Source: CBDCME01 sp965218865
Lineage (GTDB): Bacteria > Pseudomonadota > Alphaproteobacteria > JAAXGF01
Assembly (NCBI GenBank): GCA_965218865.1
Contig: CBDCME010000064.1
Span: 1-56,131 of the forward strand
DNA length: 56,131 nt
Direction of reading: 5' to 3'
Shown here: positions 18,479 to 29,186 of the stretch, piece after piece
Numbering within the stretch: position 1 is the stretch's first letter
Layout: each line of letters starts with the position of its first letter
Made by a program: the position numbers and the translations under genes
The notes under the pieces: model-generated
What the model saw: only the letters and a program-made list of their open reading frames with translations
The model's database searches: none
Told to the model about the DNA's origin: nothing

Positions 18479-19498
18479 CCTGATTACGCATTTTCCTCCG
18501 CGGATTTGGTATGGTACAAAAAGTGAACATCCGGTGGTTTTTCAGGAGGTTTGCGATGTCGAGGAATGCGGTTCAGTTGGGGTTGAGTTTGGGGCGGTTT
18601 CGTGAACTTAGCGAGGAGAAATGTCGGGCGGTGGTATTCGGCTGGCGCTGGCCGAAGGGTTTTGTTTGTCCCCGCTGTGCCGGTGATCGCTACAGCGAGC
18701 ACAAGAGTCGGCGGCTGTATCAGTGCAGCGGCTGCCATTACCAGGTGTCGTTGACGGCGGGGACGATCTTTCATGCGACCCACCTGGCGCTGATCGTATG
18801 GTTCGAGGCCCTCTACCTGATCAGCCAGTCGAAGAAAGGGATTTCCAGCCTCGAATTGGGGCGCCGGCTCGGGGTCAGCTACAATACGGCGTGGAAGATG
18901 CATCACAAACTGATGCAGGTGATGCTTGAACGCGAGGAAAACAAGCCGCTGGGCGGCGAGGGCAAGCGGATCGAGATCGACGACGCCTATCTGGGGGGCG
19001 CCCGGCGCGGCGGTAAGCGGGGCCGTGGCGCACCCGGCAAAACGCCTTTCGTGGCCGCCGTGGAAACCACCGCCGAGGGTCGGCCGCACCGGCTCAAGCT
19101 CACCCGGGTGAAGGGCTTCCGCAAGGCAGAGATCGAGAAAATGTCGCGCCGCGTCTTGACCCCGGGAAGCACCGTCGTCAGCGACGGCCTGAGCTGCTTC
19201 ACCGCCGTCACCGCGGCTGGCTGCAGCCATTATCCCGCCGTTACCGGCAGCGGACCCCAGGCCGCCAAATGGGCCGCCTTCAAATGGGTCAATACGACCC
19301 TCGGTAACGTCAAGAACAGCCTCCGCGGGACCCCATCCGTCCCAAGCACGCACCGCGATACCTGGCCCAGTTCGAATACCGCTTCAATCGCCGCTACCGC
19401 CTGGACGAGATGATCCCCCGCCTCGCCTGGGCCGCCCTACGCACCCCGCCCATGCCCTACAACCTCCTCAAACTCGCGGAGCAAAGTGCGTAATCAGG
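18479..19498 (+). mobile_element. IS1595-family element with 8-bp target duplication (1020 bp)
   Basis: Terminal inverted repeats begin CCTGATTACGCA on both sides (left from 18479, right ending 19498) and continue TTTnCTCCGCG. The direct repeat TTAATTTT lies outside both ends (18471-18478 and 19499-19506), a perfect 8-bp duplication typical of the family. The element is inserted beside the degenerate cupin fragment. Confidence 0.92.
18556..19493 (+). pseudogene. IS1595-family transposase, frameshifted near the C-terminus
   Basis: The start ATG at 18556 has AGGAGG at 18544-18549. The N-terminal zinc ribbon shows CPRC and CSGC; the catalytic part shows IEIDDAYLGGARRGGKRG and STVVSDGLSCF. Near 19330 a 7-bp deletion, seen by comparison with the tail at 5025-5134, shifts the frame. 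The original frame then continues RYLAQFEYRFNRRYRLDEM to a stop at 19491-19493, while the frame actually read stops at 19413. The last roughly 55 residues, including the family's conserved NRRYR region, are lost. Confidence 0.85.
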
Positions 19499-19617
19499 TT
19501 AATTTTTGGCCTTTAAGAAAATGCGGTCTCCATTTGGAGCGACGGTTGGCTCACCCGAGACGTGTTGCTCTCATGGCCTTGAATTTCGGCGATTCGCGCC
19601 CAACCGGAAGGATGAGT

Positions 19618-19754
19618 GTCTGATCGAAAATGCGCGTCCGCGCATTTTTTGCGTCTGTTCCGGCCCTCTCCCCCTCCCGGCCACCCACGAGAGGTTGCTG
19701 ATATGGGTGGCCGGGAGGGGAAGAGGGCCGGCGCCGCGAGTTTTCGAACAGACT
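19618..19754. repeat. palindromic MITE-like repeat, complete copy (inverse orientation)
   Basis: Ends GTCTGATCGAAAA and TTTTCGAACAGACT form the terminal repeat. Between them is a long stem, with CCCTCTCCCCCTCCCGGCCA opposite TGGCCGGGAGGGGAAGAGGG, and a smaller palindrome (AAAATGCGCG/CGCGCATTTT) at one side. It has the same structure as the copies at 27299 and 45510. It encodes nothing. Confidence 0.85.
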
Positions 19755-19771
19755 ATGAGGCATTTCTTGAT

Positions 19772-19882
19772 GCTAGTGCACCGGCGCATTCACTTCGTTC
19801 ACGCCCCCGTGCACCAGGCCTTTGTCGATGCATCAACTTTCCAAACTTCGGCTGTCGCCTCCGTTTGGGTCGATGCACTAGC
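19772..19882. repeat. 111-bp sequence bounded by a 9-bp inverted repeat
   Basis: GCTAGTGCA at 19772 and TGCACTAGC ending at 19882 are perfect complements. The interior has no gene. It could be a small non-autonomous element or an unrelated hairpin; I see no second copy in the window. The stretch 19883-20056 holds nothing I recognise. Confidence 0.35.
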
Positions 19883-20056
19883 GGGGTAAAGACCTCCTCT
19901 GGTCGGCTCAAGGATTCGAGTGGCGGCGAGATCGGTCATATGGCCGTGCCCGAATCCGGCCATTCGAGTAAGTCAGTGGAGCGGAGGTGGTGCGAAAAAT
20001 CCGAGACCGGATATTTATCAGAGATTCCATGAATGAGTGGCATGACATAATATCGT

Positions 20057-20416
20057 CTAATTCGCCTGACTCGTAAATTCGTACATTGTCCTCGTTTTTC
20101 CGTCGTAACCGTACAACCAGTACGTCGAATCGCGGTTGACGTTTCGGACCGAGTGCATGGCGTGGCGCGGGATGAAGACTTCGTCGCCGGCGGCGACCGT
20201 GCACGAGCGGCCTTTTATGGTAATCGCCAATGTCCCCTTGACGACGACCAGGAGTTCGTTGGTCTCGTGAACGAAATCGTTCCACGCGCGGCCGGGAGGA
20301 TCGACGAACAGGCCGCATGAATACCCTCTTCCGCGCCAATCACGGCGAACCAATTCCTGGTCGACGGGCTCGGCGAATTTCCTCGCCGTCACCAGATTCG
20401 CCGGTGGCTTTTCCAT
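20057..20416 (-). CDS. cupin-domain protein
   Basis: A 119-residue single-domain cupin. NELLVVVKGTLAITIKG forms the first conserved motif, with the metal-ligand His replaced by Asn, and AAGDEVFIPRHAMHSVRNV contains the second motif with its His. The protein belongs to the small cupin_2 group and probably binds a small molecule or metal; the role is unknown. A degraded piece of this gene is found at 18344-18427. Confidence 0.75.
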   Translation of the reverse strand: MEKPPANLVTARKFAEPVDQELVRRDWRGRGYSCGLFVDPPGRAWNDFVHETNELLVVVKGTLAITIKGRSCTVAAGDEVFIPRHAMHSVRNVNRDSTYWLYGYDGKTRTMYEFTSQAN

Positions 20417-20571
20417 GGCGCCGAGTTTCGCATGAATCGTTGGCCGAGACCATGACGACGGGGAGTCTCTGGAGGGGCATTGGTACCGCGGTGGGGGCGG
20501 CGGACTTATTCCGTGATTTCAGGCCCCGGATCCGCGTATCCTTGGCCGCCATCTGATCAGGAATCGCGTCC

Positions 20572-21105
20572 ATGAAAAAATTCGTTTTCCGGCCGGGGAC
20601 GTCGCGCCGGATGAGAACCCGCCTCAACCCGCTGGGGATCGGCGCACTTCTTGTGCTCGGGTTCCTGCCCTTGCCGCCACCGGCTTGGCCGGCCGACGGT
20701 GGCCCGGTCTGGCGGATATTCGACCTCATCAACGACCTGCGGGCCCGCGAAGGCCTCGAACTCTTGCGTTGGGACGAACAACTCGACACGGTGGCCCAAG
20801 TCCACGCCGAGGACATGGCGGCGAATGATTTCTTCGACCATAAGAATCCCGATGGGACCGACATCGACGCCCGCATGGCGGCCGCGGGATACACCTACAA
20901 GGTCGTGGCCGAGAACATCGCCGCCGGAACCGCCGATCCCGAAAAGGCGGTGCGCTCGTGGCTGGAGAGCGAACCCCACAAGAACACGCTGCTTCTGCCT
21001 CCCGCCCGGGACGCCGGGATCGGTTACGCCTACCTCGCGGACGACCCCGGCGGAGTCCGCTACAAGCATTATTGGGTCTTGGTCGTCGCCCTACGGAAGA
21101 AGTAA
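20572..21105 (+). CDS. exported CAP/SCP-domain protein (YkwD-like)
   Basis: A 177-residue protein with an Arg-rich N-terminus and a hydrophobic export signal (IGALLVLGFLPLPPPAWPAD). The CAP domain runs from about residue 45: IFDLINDLRAREGLELLRWD, then VHAEDMAANDFFDHKNPDG with the His and Glu of the CAP cavity, and VAENIAAG. Bacterial CAP proteins of this type are secreted and of uncertain function. Its TAA overlaps the ATG of the next gene by 1 bp. Confidence 0.82.
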   Translation: MKKFVFRPGTSRRMRTRLNPLGIGALLVLGFLPLPPPAWPADGGPVWRIFDLINDLRAREGLELLRWDEQLDTVAQVHAEDMAANDFFDHKNPDGTDIDARMAAAGYTYKVVAENIAAGTADPEKAVRSWLESEPHKNTLLLPPARDAGIGYAYLADDPGGVRYKHYWVLVVALRKK

Positions 21106-23054
21106 TGGCACGGCGCCGGGAGGCTCCGCGACGATCCTTTGGCTCGTGGCCCTCGCCGATCAGCGCCGAGGCGATCGCCACGGGCAGCCGCCGCTTTGGC
21201 CGTATCGTCCTCGACGGCGGGGATATCTACTGGGGCGAGCAACGGCCCGCCGAGGCGGGCCGGGTCGTTGTCGTCCGGCGGACCGCCGAGGGCCGCCTGA
21301 ACGATTTGTTACCGCGACCGTTCAGCGCCCGCAGCCGGGTCCACGAATACGGCGGCGGCGCCTTCGCCGTGAGCGGCGACCGTGTCTTCTTCTGCAACGA
21401 CTCCGACCAGCGGATTTACGTCTGTCAGGGTGACGGGACGCCACGGCCGTTGACGGCCGCCGGTCCGGTCCGCTTTGCGGACCTCGTCGTCGACCGGGAG
21501 CGCCAGCGGCTTCTGGCGGTGGCCGAGACACACGACGGCGGCGAACCCGCAAATACGCTCGTGGCCGTTGGCTTCGACGGCTCGCCGAGACGGCTCGCCG
21601 GGGGTCGCGACTTCTTCGCCGCCCCCCGGATCAGCCCCGATGGGAGAACCCTCGCCTGGCTCTCCTGGGATCACCCCGAAATGCCCTGGGACGGCACCAC
21701 CCTCTGGTCCGCCGAATTCACCGCCGACGGGACGTTGGCGACGGCGCGCCGGATTGCCGGCGGGGCCTCGGAGGCGGTTTGCCAGCCATCGTGGTCCCCC
21801 GACGGCGTATTGCATTTCGTTTCCGATCGTTCGGGTTGGTGGAACCTTTACCAGGTCGAAGGCGGAGAGGTTTCCGCTCTCTGCCCCATGGAAGCCGAAT
21901 TCGGTTTACCGATGTGGACCTTCGCCCAATCCTCTTACGCCTTCGCCGATCGGCGCGGGATCGTCTGCGCCTACGCCGTCCAAGGCCGTTGGCGACTCGC
22001 GGTCCTGGACCGGGAGAGCCGGCGGATCGACGATCTTAAGAGCGAATTCTGCGCCTTCGGGAGTTTGGCCGTGGCGGCCGGGTGCGCCGTATTCGTCGCC
22101 GGCAGTGTCCATCGGCCGCGGGCCATCGTCGCCCTCGACTTGGCGAGCGGCCGCCACGAGGTGCTGCGCCGCTCGACCGCGACCCGGCTCGACGACAATG
22201 ACGTTTCGCGCCCCCGGCCGGTGGTGTTTGCCACCAGCGACGGGGCCACGGCGCATGCCTTCTACTACCCCCCGACCAACCGGCGGGCGCGCGCTCCCGA
22301 GGGCGAGCGCCCGCCGCTGCTGGTGACCAGCCACGGCGGACCGACCGGCGCCACCTGCGAAAGCCTCGATCTCGGAGTCCAGTATTGGACCAGCCGCGGC
22401 TTCGCGCTCCTCGACGTGAACTATCGGGGCAGCACGGGTTTCGGCAGCGTCTATCGTCGTCTCCTCAACGGCGCCTGGGGCGTCGCCGAGGTCGACGATT
22501 GCTGCAATGGCGCGCTGTGGTTGGTGGCGCAGGGGTTGGCCGACCCCAAGCGCCTCGCCATCCGCGGCGGCAGCGCCGGCGGTTTCACGACCCTGTGCGC
22601 GCTCACGTTCCGTGACGTTTTTCGCGCCGGCGCTTCCTATTACGGGATCGGCGACCTGGCGGCGCTGGTCTCGGATACCCATAAATTCGAATCCCACTAC
22701 GATCAGACCCTCATCGGTCCGCCAGCCGCGCGGGCACGTCTGTTCCAGGAACGCTCGCCGATCCATCACGTCGCCCGCCTCGATTGTCCGGTGATCCTGT
22801 TTCAGGGTCTGGACGACAAGGTCGTGCCGCCCAACCAGGCGGAATCGATGGCCGCGGGGCTGCGGGCCAAGGGACTGCCTGTCGCCTATCTCGCCTTTCC
22901 GGGAGAAGGCCACGGTTTCCGCCAGGCGGAAACCATCGTCCGTTCGTTGGAAGCCGAACTCTATTTCTACGGCCGGGTATTCGGATTCACCCCGGCCGAT
23001 ACCCTCGCCCCGGTCACCATCGACAATCTGCCGCCGGGTCTGAATTCCGCATGA
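21105..23054 (+). CDS. S9-family serine peptidase (acylaminoacyl-peptidase-like)
   Basis: A 649-residue protein with an N-terminal beta-propeller (repeats such as ISPDGRTLAWLSWD and PSWSPDGVLHFVSDRSGWWN) and a C-terminal alpha/beta hydrolase domain. The catalytic Ser is in RGGSAGG, the Asp in GLDDKVVPP and the His in GEGHGFRQ. SHGGPTG supplies the oxyanion region. Family members cleave short peptides or N-acylated peptides in the cytoplasm. The start at 21105 overlaps the upstream stop (TAATG), implying coupling. No signal peptide is visible. Confidence 0.88.
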   Translation: MARRREAPRRSFGSWPSPISAEAIATGSRRFGRIVLDGGDIYWGEQRPAEAGRVVVVRRTAEGRLNDLLPRPFSARSRVHEYGGGAFAVSGDRVFFCNDSDQRIYVCQGDGTPRPLTAAGPVRFADLVVDRERQRLLAVAETHDGGEPANTLVAVGFDGSPRRLAGGRDFFAAPRISPDGRTLAWLSWDHPEMPWDGTTLWSAEFTADGTLATARRIAGGASEAVCQPSWSPDGVLHFVSDRSGWWNLYQVEGGEVSALCPMEAEFGLPMWTFAQSSYAFADRRGIVCAYAVQGRWRLAVLDRESRRIDDLKSEFCAFGSLAVAAGCAVFVAGSVHRPRAIVALDLASGRHEVLRRSTATRLDDNDVSRPRPVVFATSDGATAHAFYYPPTNRRARAPEGERPPLLVTSHGGPTGATCESLDLGVQYWTSRGFALLDVNYRGSTGFGSVYRRLLNGAWGVAEVDDCCNGALWLVAQGLADPKRLAIRGGSAGGFTTLCALTFRDVFRAGASYYGIGDLAALVSDTHKFESHYDQTLIGPPAARARLFQERSPIHHVARLDCPVILFQGLDDKVVPPNQAESMAAGLRAKGLPVAYLAFPGEGHGFRQAETIVRSLEAELYFYGRVFGFTPADTLAPVTIDNLPPGLNSA

Positions 23055-23090
23055 TCACCCGGCCGGCGGCTCAGCCATGTCCCAAGGCAC

Positions 23091-24332
23091 TCAGTCACCC
23101 AGGGGATAAGAGAACAGACCGTCGGCGAGTTTCGGTTCGAACCAAGTGGACTTCGGCGGCATAACCTCATTGGCGTCCGCGACCGCCATCAGGTCCTCGA
23201 TGCGGGTGGGGAACAGGGAAAACGCGAGCGCCCAATTTCCACTGTCCACGCGTGCCGCCAGGGTTTTCAGGCCACGAATACCGCCCACGAAATCGATCCG
23301 CGCGTCGGTGCGCGGATCCGTAACCGCGAGTACGGGACCAAGAAGGCGATCCGACAACAGCTTGACGTCCAGTCTCTCGAGCGGCGGCGCTTCCCGATCG
23401 GGAGGCGACTTCGCATCCAGCTCATACCAATTCCCGGCCAAATACATGCCGAACACGTGCGGGCGAGTCGGGCGGACCGGCCGATCCGCCCGTGACAGCG
23501 CGAAGGCGTCCCCGACCCGATCCAGAAACGCCGACTCGCTCAACCCGCCGAGATTCTTGACCACCCGGTTGTAGTCGAGAATCCGAAGTTGGTCCGACGG
23601 GAAGGCAACGACCAGGAAACGTCGGTGAGCCATGTTCCGGCAGCCCCGTTCGTCGCGCATTTCCGCGACCCGCGCCGCCGCCGCGGACCGATGGTGGCCG
23701 TCGGCGATGTAAAGCACGTCAACGGACGCATAGGCCGCGGACAGGTCCGAGACCCGCTTCGGATCCGTGACGGCCCAAATCGTGTGGCGCACGCCATCGG
23801 GCCAGCGCAGGTCATGGGTCGGTGTCGCGCGGGTGACGTCGGTGAGTGTTTCGTTCACCGAATCACGCGGTTCGTGAACCACGAGCACCGGGCCCGTCTG
23901 AGCGTCGACCGCGTCGATCTGACGAACCCGATCGTCCTCCTTGTCGGGGCGGGTGAACTCGTGTTTTCGCACTCGATTTCGGTTGTACGCTTCAACCGGA
24001 GCCACCGCGACCAAACCGGTTTGAGTGTGCTCACCCATTTCGATCCTGTAGACGTAGAAGCAGGGATGGGGGTCGCGAATCAGGACCCCGGCCGCGACCA
24101 TCGCGGCGAGATTCTCGGCACCCTTCCTGTAGACCTCCGGCCCATGGGGATCGGTACCCTCCGGCAGATCGATCTCGGGCCGCGAAACATGTAAAAAGCT
24201 GTACGGTCGACCCTTGGCGAGATTTTTCGCTTCGGCCAGGGAGACCACGTCGTAGGGAGGCGCCGCGACATCAGCCGCCGATTCCGGTCGCGGTCTCAAG
24301 CCGGAAAAGGGAATAAGCAGTCTGTCAGCCAT
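23091..24332 (-). CDS. DUF1015 family protein
   Basis: A 413-residue protein from the ATG at 24332 (an in-frame ATG at 24350 would add six residues). Conserved DUF1015 segments are visible: PFSGLRPRP, VAAPPYDVVS at the N-terminus, YRIEMGEHTQTGLVA, KHEFTRPDKEDDR and YIADGHHRSAAAARV. The family is widespread and often lies near serine biosynthesis genes, but its reaction is not established. It is convergent with the S9 peptidase gene. Confidence 0.88.
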   Translation of the reverse strand: MADRLLIPFSGLRPRPESAADVAAPPYDVVSLAEAKNLAKGRPYSFLHVSRPEIDLPEGTDPHGPEVYRKGAENLAAMVAAGVLIRDPHPCFYVYRIEMGEHTQTGLVAVAPVEAYNRNRVRKHEFTRPDKEDDRVRQIDAVDAQTGPVLVVHEPRDSVNETLTDVTRATPTHDLRWPDGVRHTIWAVTDPKRVSDLSAAYASVDVLYIADGHHRSAAAARVAEMRDERGCRNMAHRRFLVVAFPSDQLRILDYNRVVKNLGGLSESAFLDRVGDAFALSRADRPVRPTRPHVFGMYLAGNWYELDAKSPPDREAPPLERLDVKLLSDRLLGPVLAVTDPRTDARIDFVGGIRGLKTLAARVDSGNWALAFSLFPTRIEDLMAVADANEVMPPKSTWFEPKLADGLFSYPLGD

Positions 24333-24397
24333 ATCAACGATGAGCTCCAAACCAGATTCCGTTCAGGAAAACATCAGAGCCATCCAATCGCAACTTA

Positions 24398-24475
24398 AAA
24401 ACGGGGACAGTTTACGAATTAATGAGCTATTATACGAATCGATTAACTCTAAAAAACGTATACTGTCCCCGGTTT
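24398..24475. repeat. REP/MITE-like element with GGGGACAGT ends
   Basis: The left end AACGGGGACAGTTTACG and the right end ACGTATACTGTCCCCGGTT are imperfect complements around an AT-rich centre. A matching single end (CCGGGGACAGTTTACC) occurs at 18433-18448. The right arm ends 5 bp before the miaA ATG, so it occupies the miaA leader and could fold over its ribosome-binding region. Confidence 0.7.
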
Positions 24476-24479
24476 TGCC

Positions 24480-25457
24480 ATGGATGCAAATAATGGTCCA
24501 CCCGCGGCGATGCTTCTCGGAGGTCCGACCGCGGCGGGCAAGTCGGCCTTGGCGGTCGCGCTGGCGGAGGCCCTCGACGGCGTCGTCATCAACGCCGACA
24601 GCATGCAGGTGTACGAGGAGCTGCGCATTCTCACGGCGCGGCCGGGGGCCCCGGTCGAGGCCCGAGTTCCGCACCGATTGTACGGGGTGCTACCGGCCTC
24701 CGAAACGTGTTCGGCGGCACGCTGGCGAGATCTCGCGCGGGCCGAGATCGCCGCCGCCCATCGAGCCCGAAGGATTCCGATTCTCGTCGGGGGCAGCGGT
24801 CTCTATTTCCGGGCCCTCGGCAAGGGGCTGGCGCCGGTGCCACCGGTCCCCGAGACCGTTCGCCGCGCCGCACGGGCGCGCCACGCCGAGTTGGGGGGAG
24901 CGGCGTTCTTCGCCGAGCTGTCCAAGCGCGATCCGGAAATGGCGGCGCGCCTCGATCCGAACGATCGCCAACGTCTGATTCGGGCCTTTGAGGTCACCGA
25001 GGCGACCGGCGTCTCGCTGGCCGAGTGGCAACGCCGCCAACCGCGCGGCGAGGGTCTCGGCGTCCCGGTGCTGGCCCTGGTTCTAGCGCCGCCGCGGCCC
25101 GCGCTCTATCGCGCCTGCGACGAGCGCTTCCTGAGGATGATGGCGGCGGGAGCCCTGGCCGAGGTCGAGGCCCTCGCGACCCTCGATCCCGCCTTGCCGG
25201 CCATGAAGGCCCTGGGCGTCCGGCCCCTGCGGCGACACCTCGAGGCCGAGATCGGCCTTAACGAGGCCATCTCCGAGGCCCAGAAGGCGACCCGCCGCTA
25301 CGCCAAGCGGCAGCTGACCTGGTTTCGTCATCAGATGCCCGAGGCGATGGTCCTCGAAGGGTCCAACTCGGCCGAACTGACCGCCGCGGCGGTCGCCGAA
25401 GCGCGGCGGTTTCTGTTGACCGTGGCCGGGCGAGAGACTAGCTTGCAAATGTTATAA
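24480..25457 (+). CDS. miaA: tRNA dimethylallyltransferase MiaA
   Basis: A 325-residue protein with the P-loop GGPTAAGKS (residues 14-22), INADSMQVY, PHRLYGV and PILVGGSGLYFRAL. The C-terminal half has MKALGVRPL and TRRYAKRQLTWFRHQ. MiaA adds dimethylallyl to A37 of tRNAs reading UNN codons. The length and motifs are complete. The leader is occupied by a REP-like repeat; no clear Shine-Dalgarno is visible. Confidence 0.95.
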   Translation: MDANNGPPAAMLLGGPTAAGKSALAVALAEALDGVVINADSMQVYEELRILTARPGAPVEARVPHRLYGVLPASETCSAARWRDLARAEIAAAHRARRIPILVGGSGLYFRALGKGLAPVPPVPETVRRAARARHAELGGAAFFAELSKRDPEMAARLDPNDRQRLIRAFEVTEATGVSLAEWQRRQPRGEGLGVPVLALVLAPPRPALYRACDERFLRMMAAGALAEVEALATLDPALPAMKALGVRPLRRHLEAEIGLNEAISEAQKATRRYAKRQLTWFRHQMPEAMVLEGSNSAELTAAAVAEARRFLLTVAGRETSLQML

Positions 25458-25477
25458 TATGTTTTTGACGGTTTCGG

Positions 25478-25503
25478 ACGCGTTCCGTTCACCTGGAACG
25501 CGT
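25478..25503. promoter_or_regulatory. perfect 9-bp hairpin ahead of ilvB
   Basis: ACGCGTTCC and GGAACGCGT are perfect complements around an 8-nt loop, 20 bp after the miaA stop and 36 bp before the ilvB start. There is no U-tract after it, so it is not a standard intrinsic terminator. A TATAAT at 25453-25458 just upstream could be a promoter -10 box for ilvB, placing the hairpin in its leader. Confidence 0.4.
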
Positions 25504-25539
25504 GATTTGTCTGTGGCTGAACAGATCGGGTAGGGAAAC

Positions 25540-27297
<1,758 letters not shown>

Positions 27298-27298
27298 C

Positions 27299-27435
27299 AG
27301 TCTGTTCGAAAATTCGCGGCGCCAGCCCTCTCCCCCTCCCGGCCACCCATGTCAGCATACTCTCGTGGGTGGCCGGGAGGGGGAGAGGGCCGGAACAGAC
27401 GCATAAAATGCGCGGAAGCGCATTTTCGAACAGAC
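27299..27435. repeat. palindromic MITE-like repeat, complete copy between ilvB and ilvH
   Basis: Starts AGTCTGTTCGAAAA directly after the ilvB TAA and ends TTTTCGAACAGAC. The central stem is CCCTCTCCCCCTCCCGGCCA opposite TGGCCGGGAGGGGGAGAGGG, with a loop containing TCAGCATACTCTCG. It could attenuate read-through from ilvB to ilvH because a long GC stem would form in the transcript. Confidence 0.88.
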
Positions 27436-27541
27436 ACCATTGGTTCGAGACTTGGGTGTGGGTGGGTACCGTACGTCAAATTCGAACCGCTAGATTCCCG
27501 TCTTGTGCGCTGGCGGACGGTGGCATATGAGAGACGCGGAG

Positions 27542-28075
27542 ATGTCGTTAGCCCGCTCGGTGGAGCTCAACGTGGAACTGAACCGATCGCATACCATCGC
27601 CGTTCTGGTCGACAACGAAGCCGGCGTTCTGGCCCGGGTCATCGGTCTTTTCGCCGGCCGGGGTTACAATATCGACAGCCTGACCGTGGCCGAGGTCGAC
27701 GCCAAGCGGACACTGTCGCGGATCACCATCGTCACCTCGGGTCCGCCGATGGTGATCGAACAGATCAAGGCCCAGCTCGATCGGCTGATTCCGGTCCACA
27801 AAGTGCGGGATCTGACCATCGAGGGGCCTCACGTGGCGCGGGAGCTGGCCCTGATCAAGGTCGTCGGAAGCGGCGAGAGACGCGTCGAGTCGCTCCGCAT
27901 CGCCGATATCTTCCGGGCCCGCGTGCTCGACGCGACGAACGAGTCGTTCATATTCGAAATGACCGGGGACACGGAAAAGATCGACGCCTTCGTCAATTTG
28001 ATGACGCCGCTGGGTCTGACCGACGTTTCCCGTACCGGCATCGTCGCCATCGCCCGTGGCCAGTCGACGATCTGA
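27542..28075 (+). CDS. ilvH: acetolactate synthase small (regulatory) subunit
   Basis: A 177-residue protein with an N-terminal ACT domain (HTIAVLVDNEAGVLARVIGL, then FAGRGYNIDSLTVAEV) and the ALS small-subunit C-terminal domain (VLDATNESFIFEMTGDTEKI). It confers valine feedback regulation on IlvB. The start at 27542 is preferred for the GAGAG about 10 nt upstream; the ATG at 27527 and earlier starts are in frame. It lies 33 bp before ilvC. Confidence 0.93.
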   Translation: MSLARSVELNVELNRSHTIAVLVDNEAGVLARVIGLFAGRGYNIDSLTVAEVDAKRTLSRITIVTSGPPMVIEQIKAQLDRLIPVHKVRDLTIEGPHVARELALIKVVGSGERRVESLRIADIFRARVLDATNESFIFEMTGDTEKIDAFVNLMTPLGLTDVSRTGIVAIARGQSTI

Positions 28076-28108
28076 CGGCGACGGAGGGATTTACCGGGGA
28101 GGAACGGT

Positions 28109-29128
28109 ATGCGCGTTTACTACGACCGTGACGCCGAGCTCGATCTGATCAAGGCGAAAAAGGTAGCCATCGTTGGTTTCGGCAGCCAGGGCCACGCCCA
28201 CGCCCACAATCTGCGCGACAGTGGCGTCGGCGACGTTGCCGTCGCCTTGCGCGCGGGTTCGGCCAGCGTGGCCAAGGCGGAGGGCGCCGAATTTCCCGTT
28301 ATGCAACCGGACGAAGCCGCGAAATGGGCGGACGTCGTCATGATCCTGGCCCCCGACGAGCTGCAGGCCGCGCTCTATCGCGAGGCCCTGCACCCCCATC
28401 TGAAGGACGGCGCGGCGTTGGCCTTCGCCCACGGCCTGAACATTCACTTCAACCTCATCGAGCCGCGCCCCGACCTCGACGTCTTCATGATCGCGCCCAA
28501 GGGCCCCGGCCACACGGTGCGCTCGGAGTATCAGCGCGGTGGCGGCGTCCCCTGTCTCCTCGCGGTGGCCCAGAATCCGACCGAAAACGCCCATGAAATC
28601 GCGCTTTCCTATGGCGCCGCCATTGGCGGCGGCCGGGCCGGCATTATCGAGACAAACTTTCGCGAGGAATGCGAAACCGATCTTTTCGGCGAGCAGGTGG
28701 TGCTCTGCGGCGGCCTCACCTCGCTGATCACGGCCGCCTACGAGACCCTGGTGGAAGCCGGCTACGCGCCGGAGATGGCGTATTTCGAATGCCTCCACGA
28801 AGTTAAGCTCATCGTCGATCTGATTTACGAGGGGGGCATCGCCAATATGCGGTATTCAATCTCGAACACGGCCGAATACGGCGATTACACGCGCGGGCCT
28901 AGGGTTGTCGGCGAGGCGGCGAGGGCCGAGATGAAGCGGGTATTGGCCGACATCCAGTCGGGGCGTTTCACCCGCGAGTGGATGCTCGAGAACGCGGTCA
29001 ATCAGACGAGTTTCAAGGCTCTGCGCCGGCGCGCGGCGGGGCACGAGATCGAGGAAGTCGGGGCCCGGCTCCGGGCGATGATGCCGTGGATCGCGGAAAA
29101 CAAGCTCGTCGACAAGAGCAAGAACTGA
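28109..29128 (+). CDS. ilvC: ketol-acid reductoisomerase, class I
   Basis: This 339-residue enzyme has the short class I length. The NADPH-binding loop is VGFGSQGHAHAHNLRDSGV. The catalytic region shows FAHGLNIHF, APKGPGHTVRSEYQRGGGVP and the Mg-binding Asp/Glu in ETDLFGEQVVLCGG. It converts acetohydroxy acids to dihydroxy acids, the step after IlvBH. GGGGAGGAA precedes the ATG. A truncated MITE-like repeat starts 2 bp after its stop. Confidence 0.96.
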   Translation: MRVYYDRDAELDLIKAKKVAIVGFGSQGHAHAHNLRDSGVGDVAVALRAGSASVAKAEGAEFPVMQPDEAAKWADVVMILAPDELQAALYREALHPHLKDGAALAFAHGLNIHFNLIEPRPDLDVFMIAPKGPGHTVRSEYQRGGGVPCLLAVAQNPTENAHEIALSYGAAIGGGRAGIIETNFREECETDLFGEQVVLCGGLTSLITAAYETLVEAGYAPEMAYFECLHEVKLIVDLIYEGGIANMRYSISNTAEYGDYTRGPRVVGEAARAEMKRVLADIQSGRFTREWMLENAVNQTSFKALRRRAAGHEIEEVGARLRAMMPWIAENKLVDKSKN

Positions 29129-29129
29129 C

Positions 29130-29186
29130 AGTCTGTTCGAAAACTCGCGGCGTCGGCCCTCTCCTCCTCCCAGCCACCCACTTATA
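29130..29186. repeat. truncated MITE-like repeat (left half)
   Basis: AGTCTGTTCGAAAACTCGCG to CAGCCACCCACTTATA is the left half of the palindromic repeat and follows the ilvC TGA directly. It is cut at the loop by IS630 copy C; the right half is not present beyond the IS. Confidence 0.85.

Noticed and set aside
19772..19882. Integron attC site
   Set aside because: The bounding 9-bp inverted repeat lacks the attC core sites, and no integron integrase or cassette array is present.
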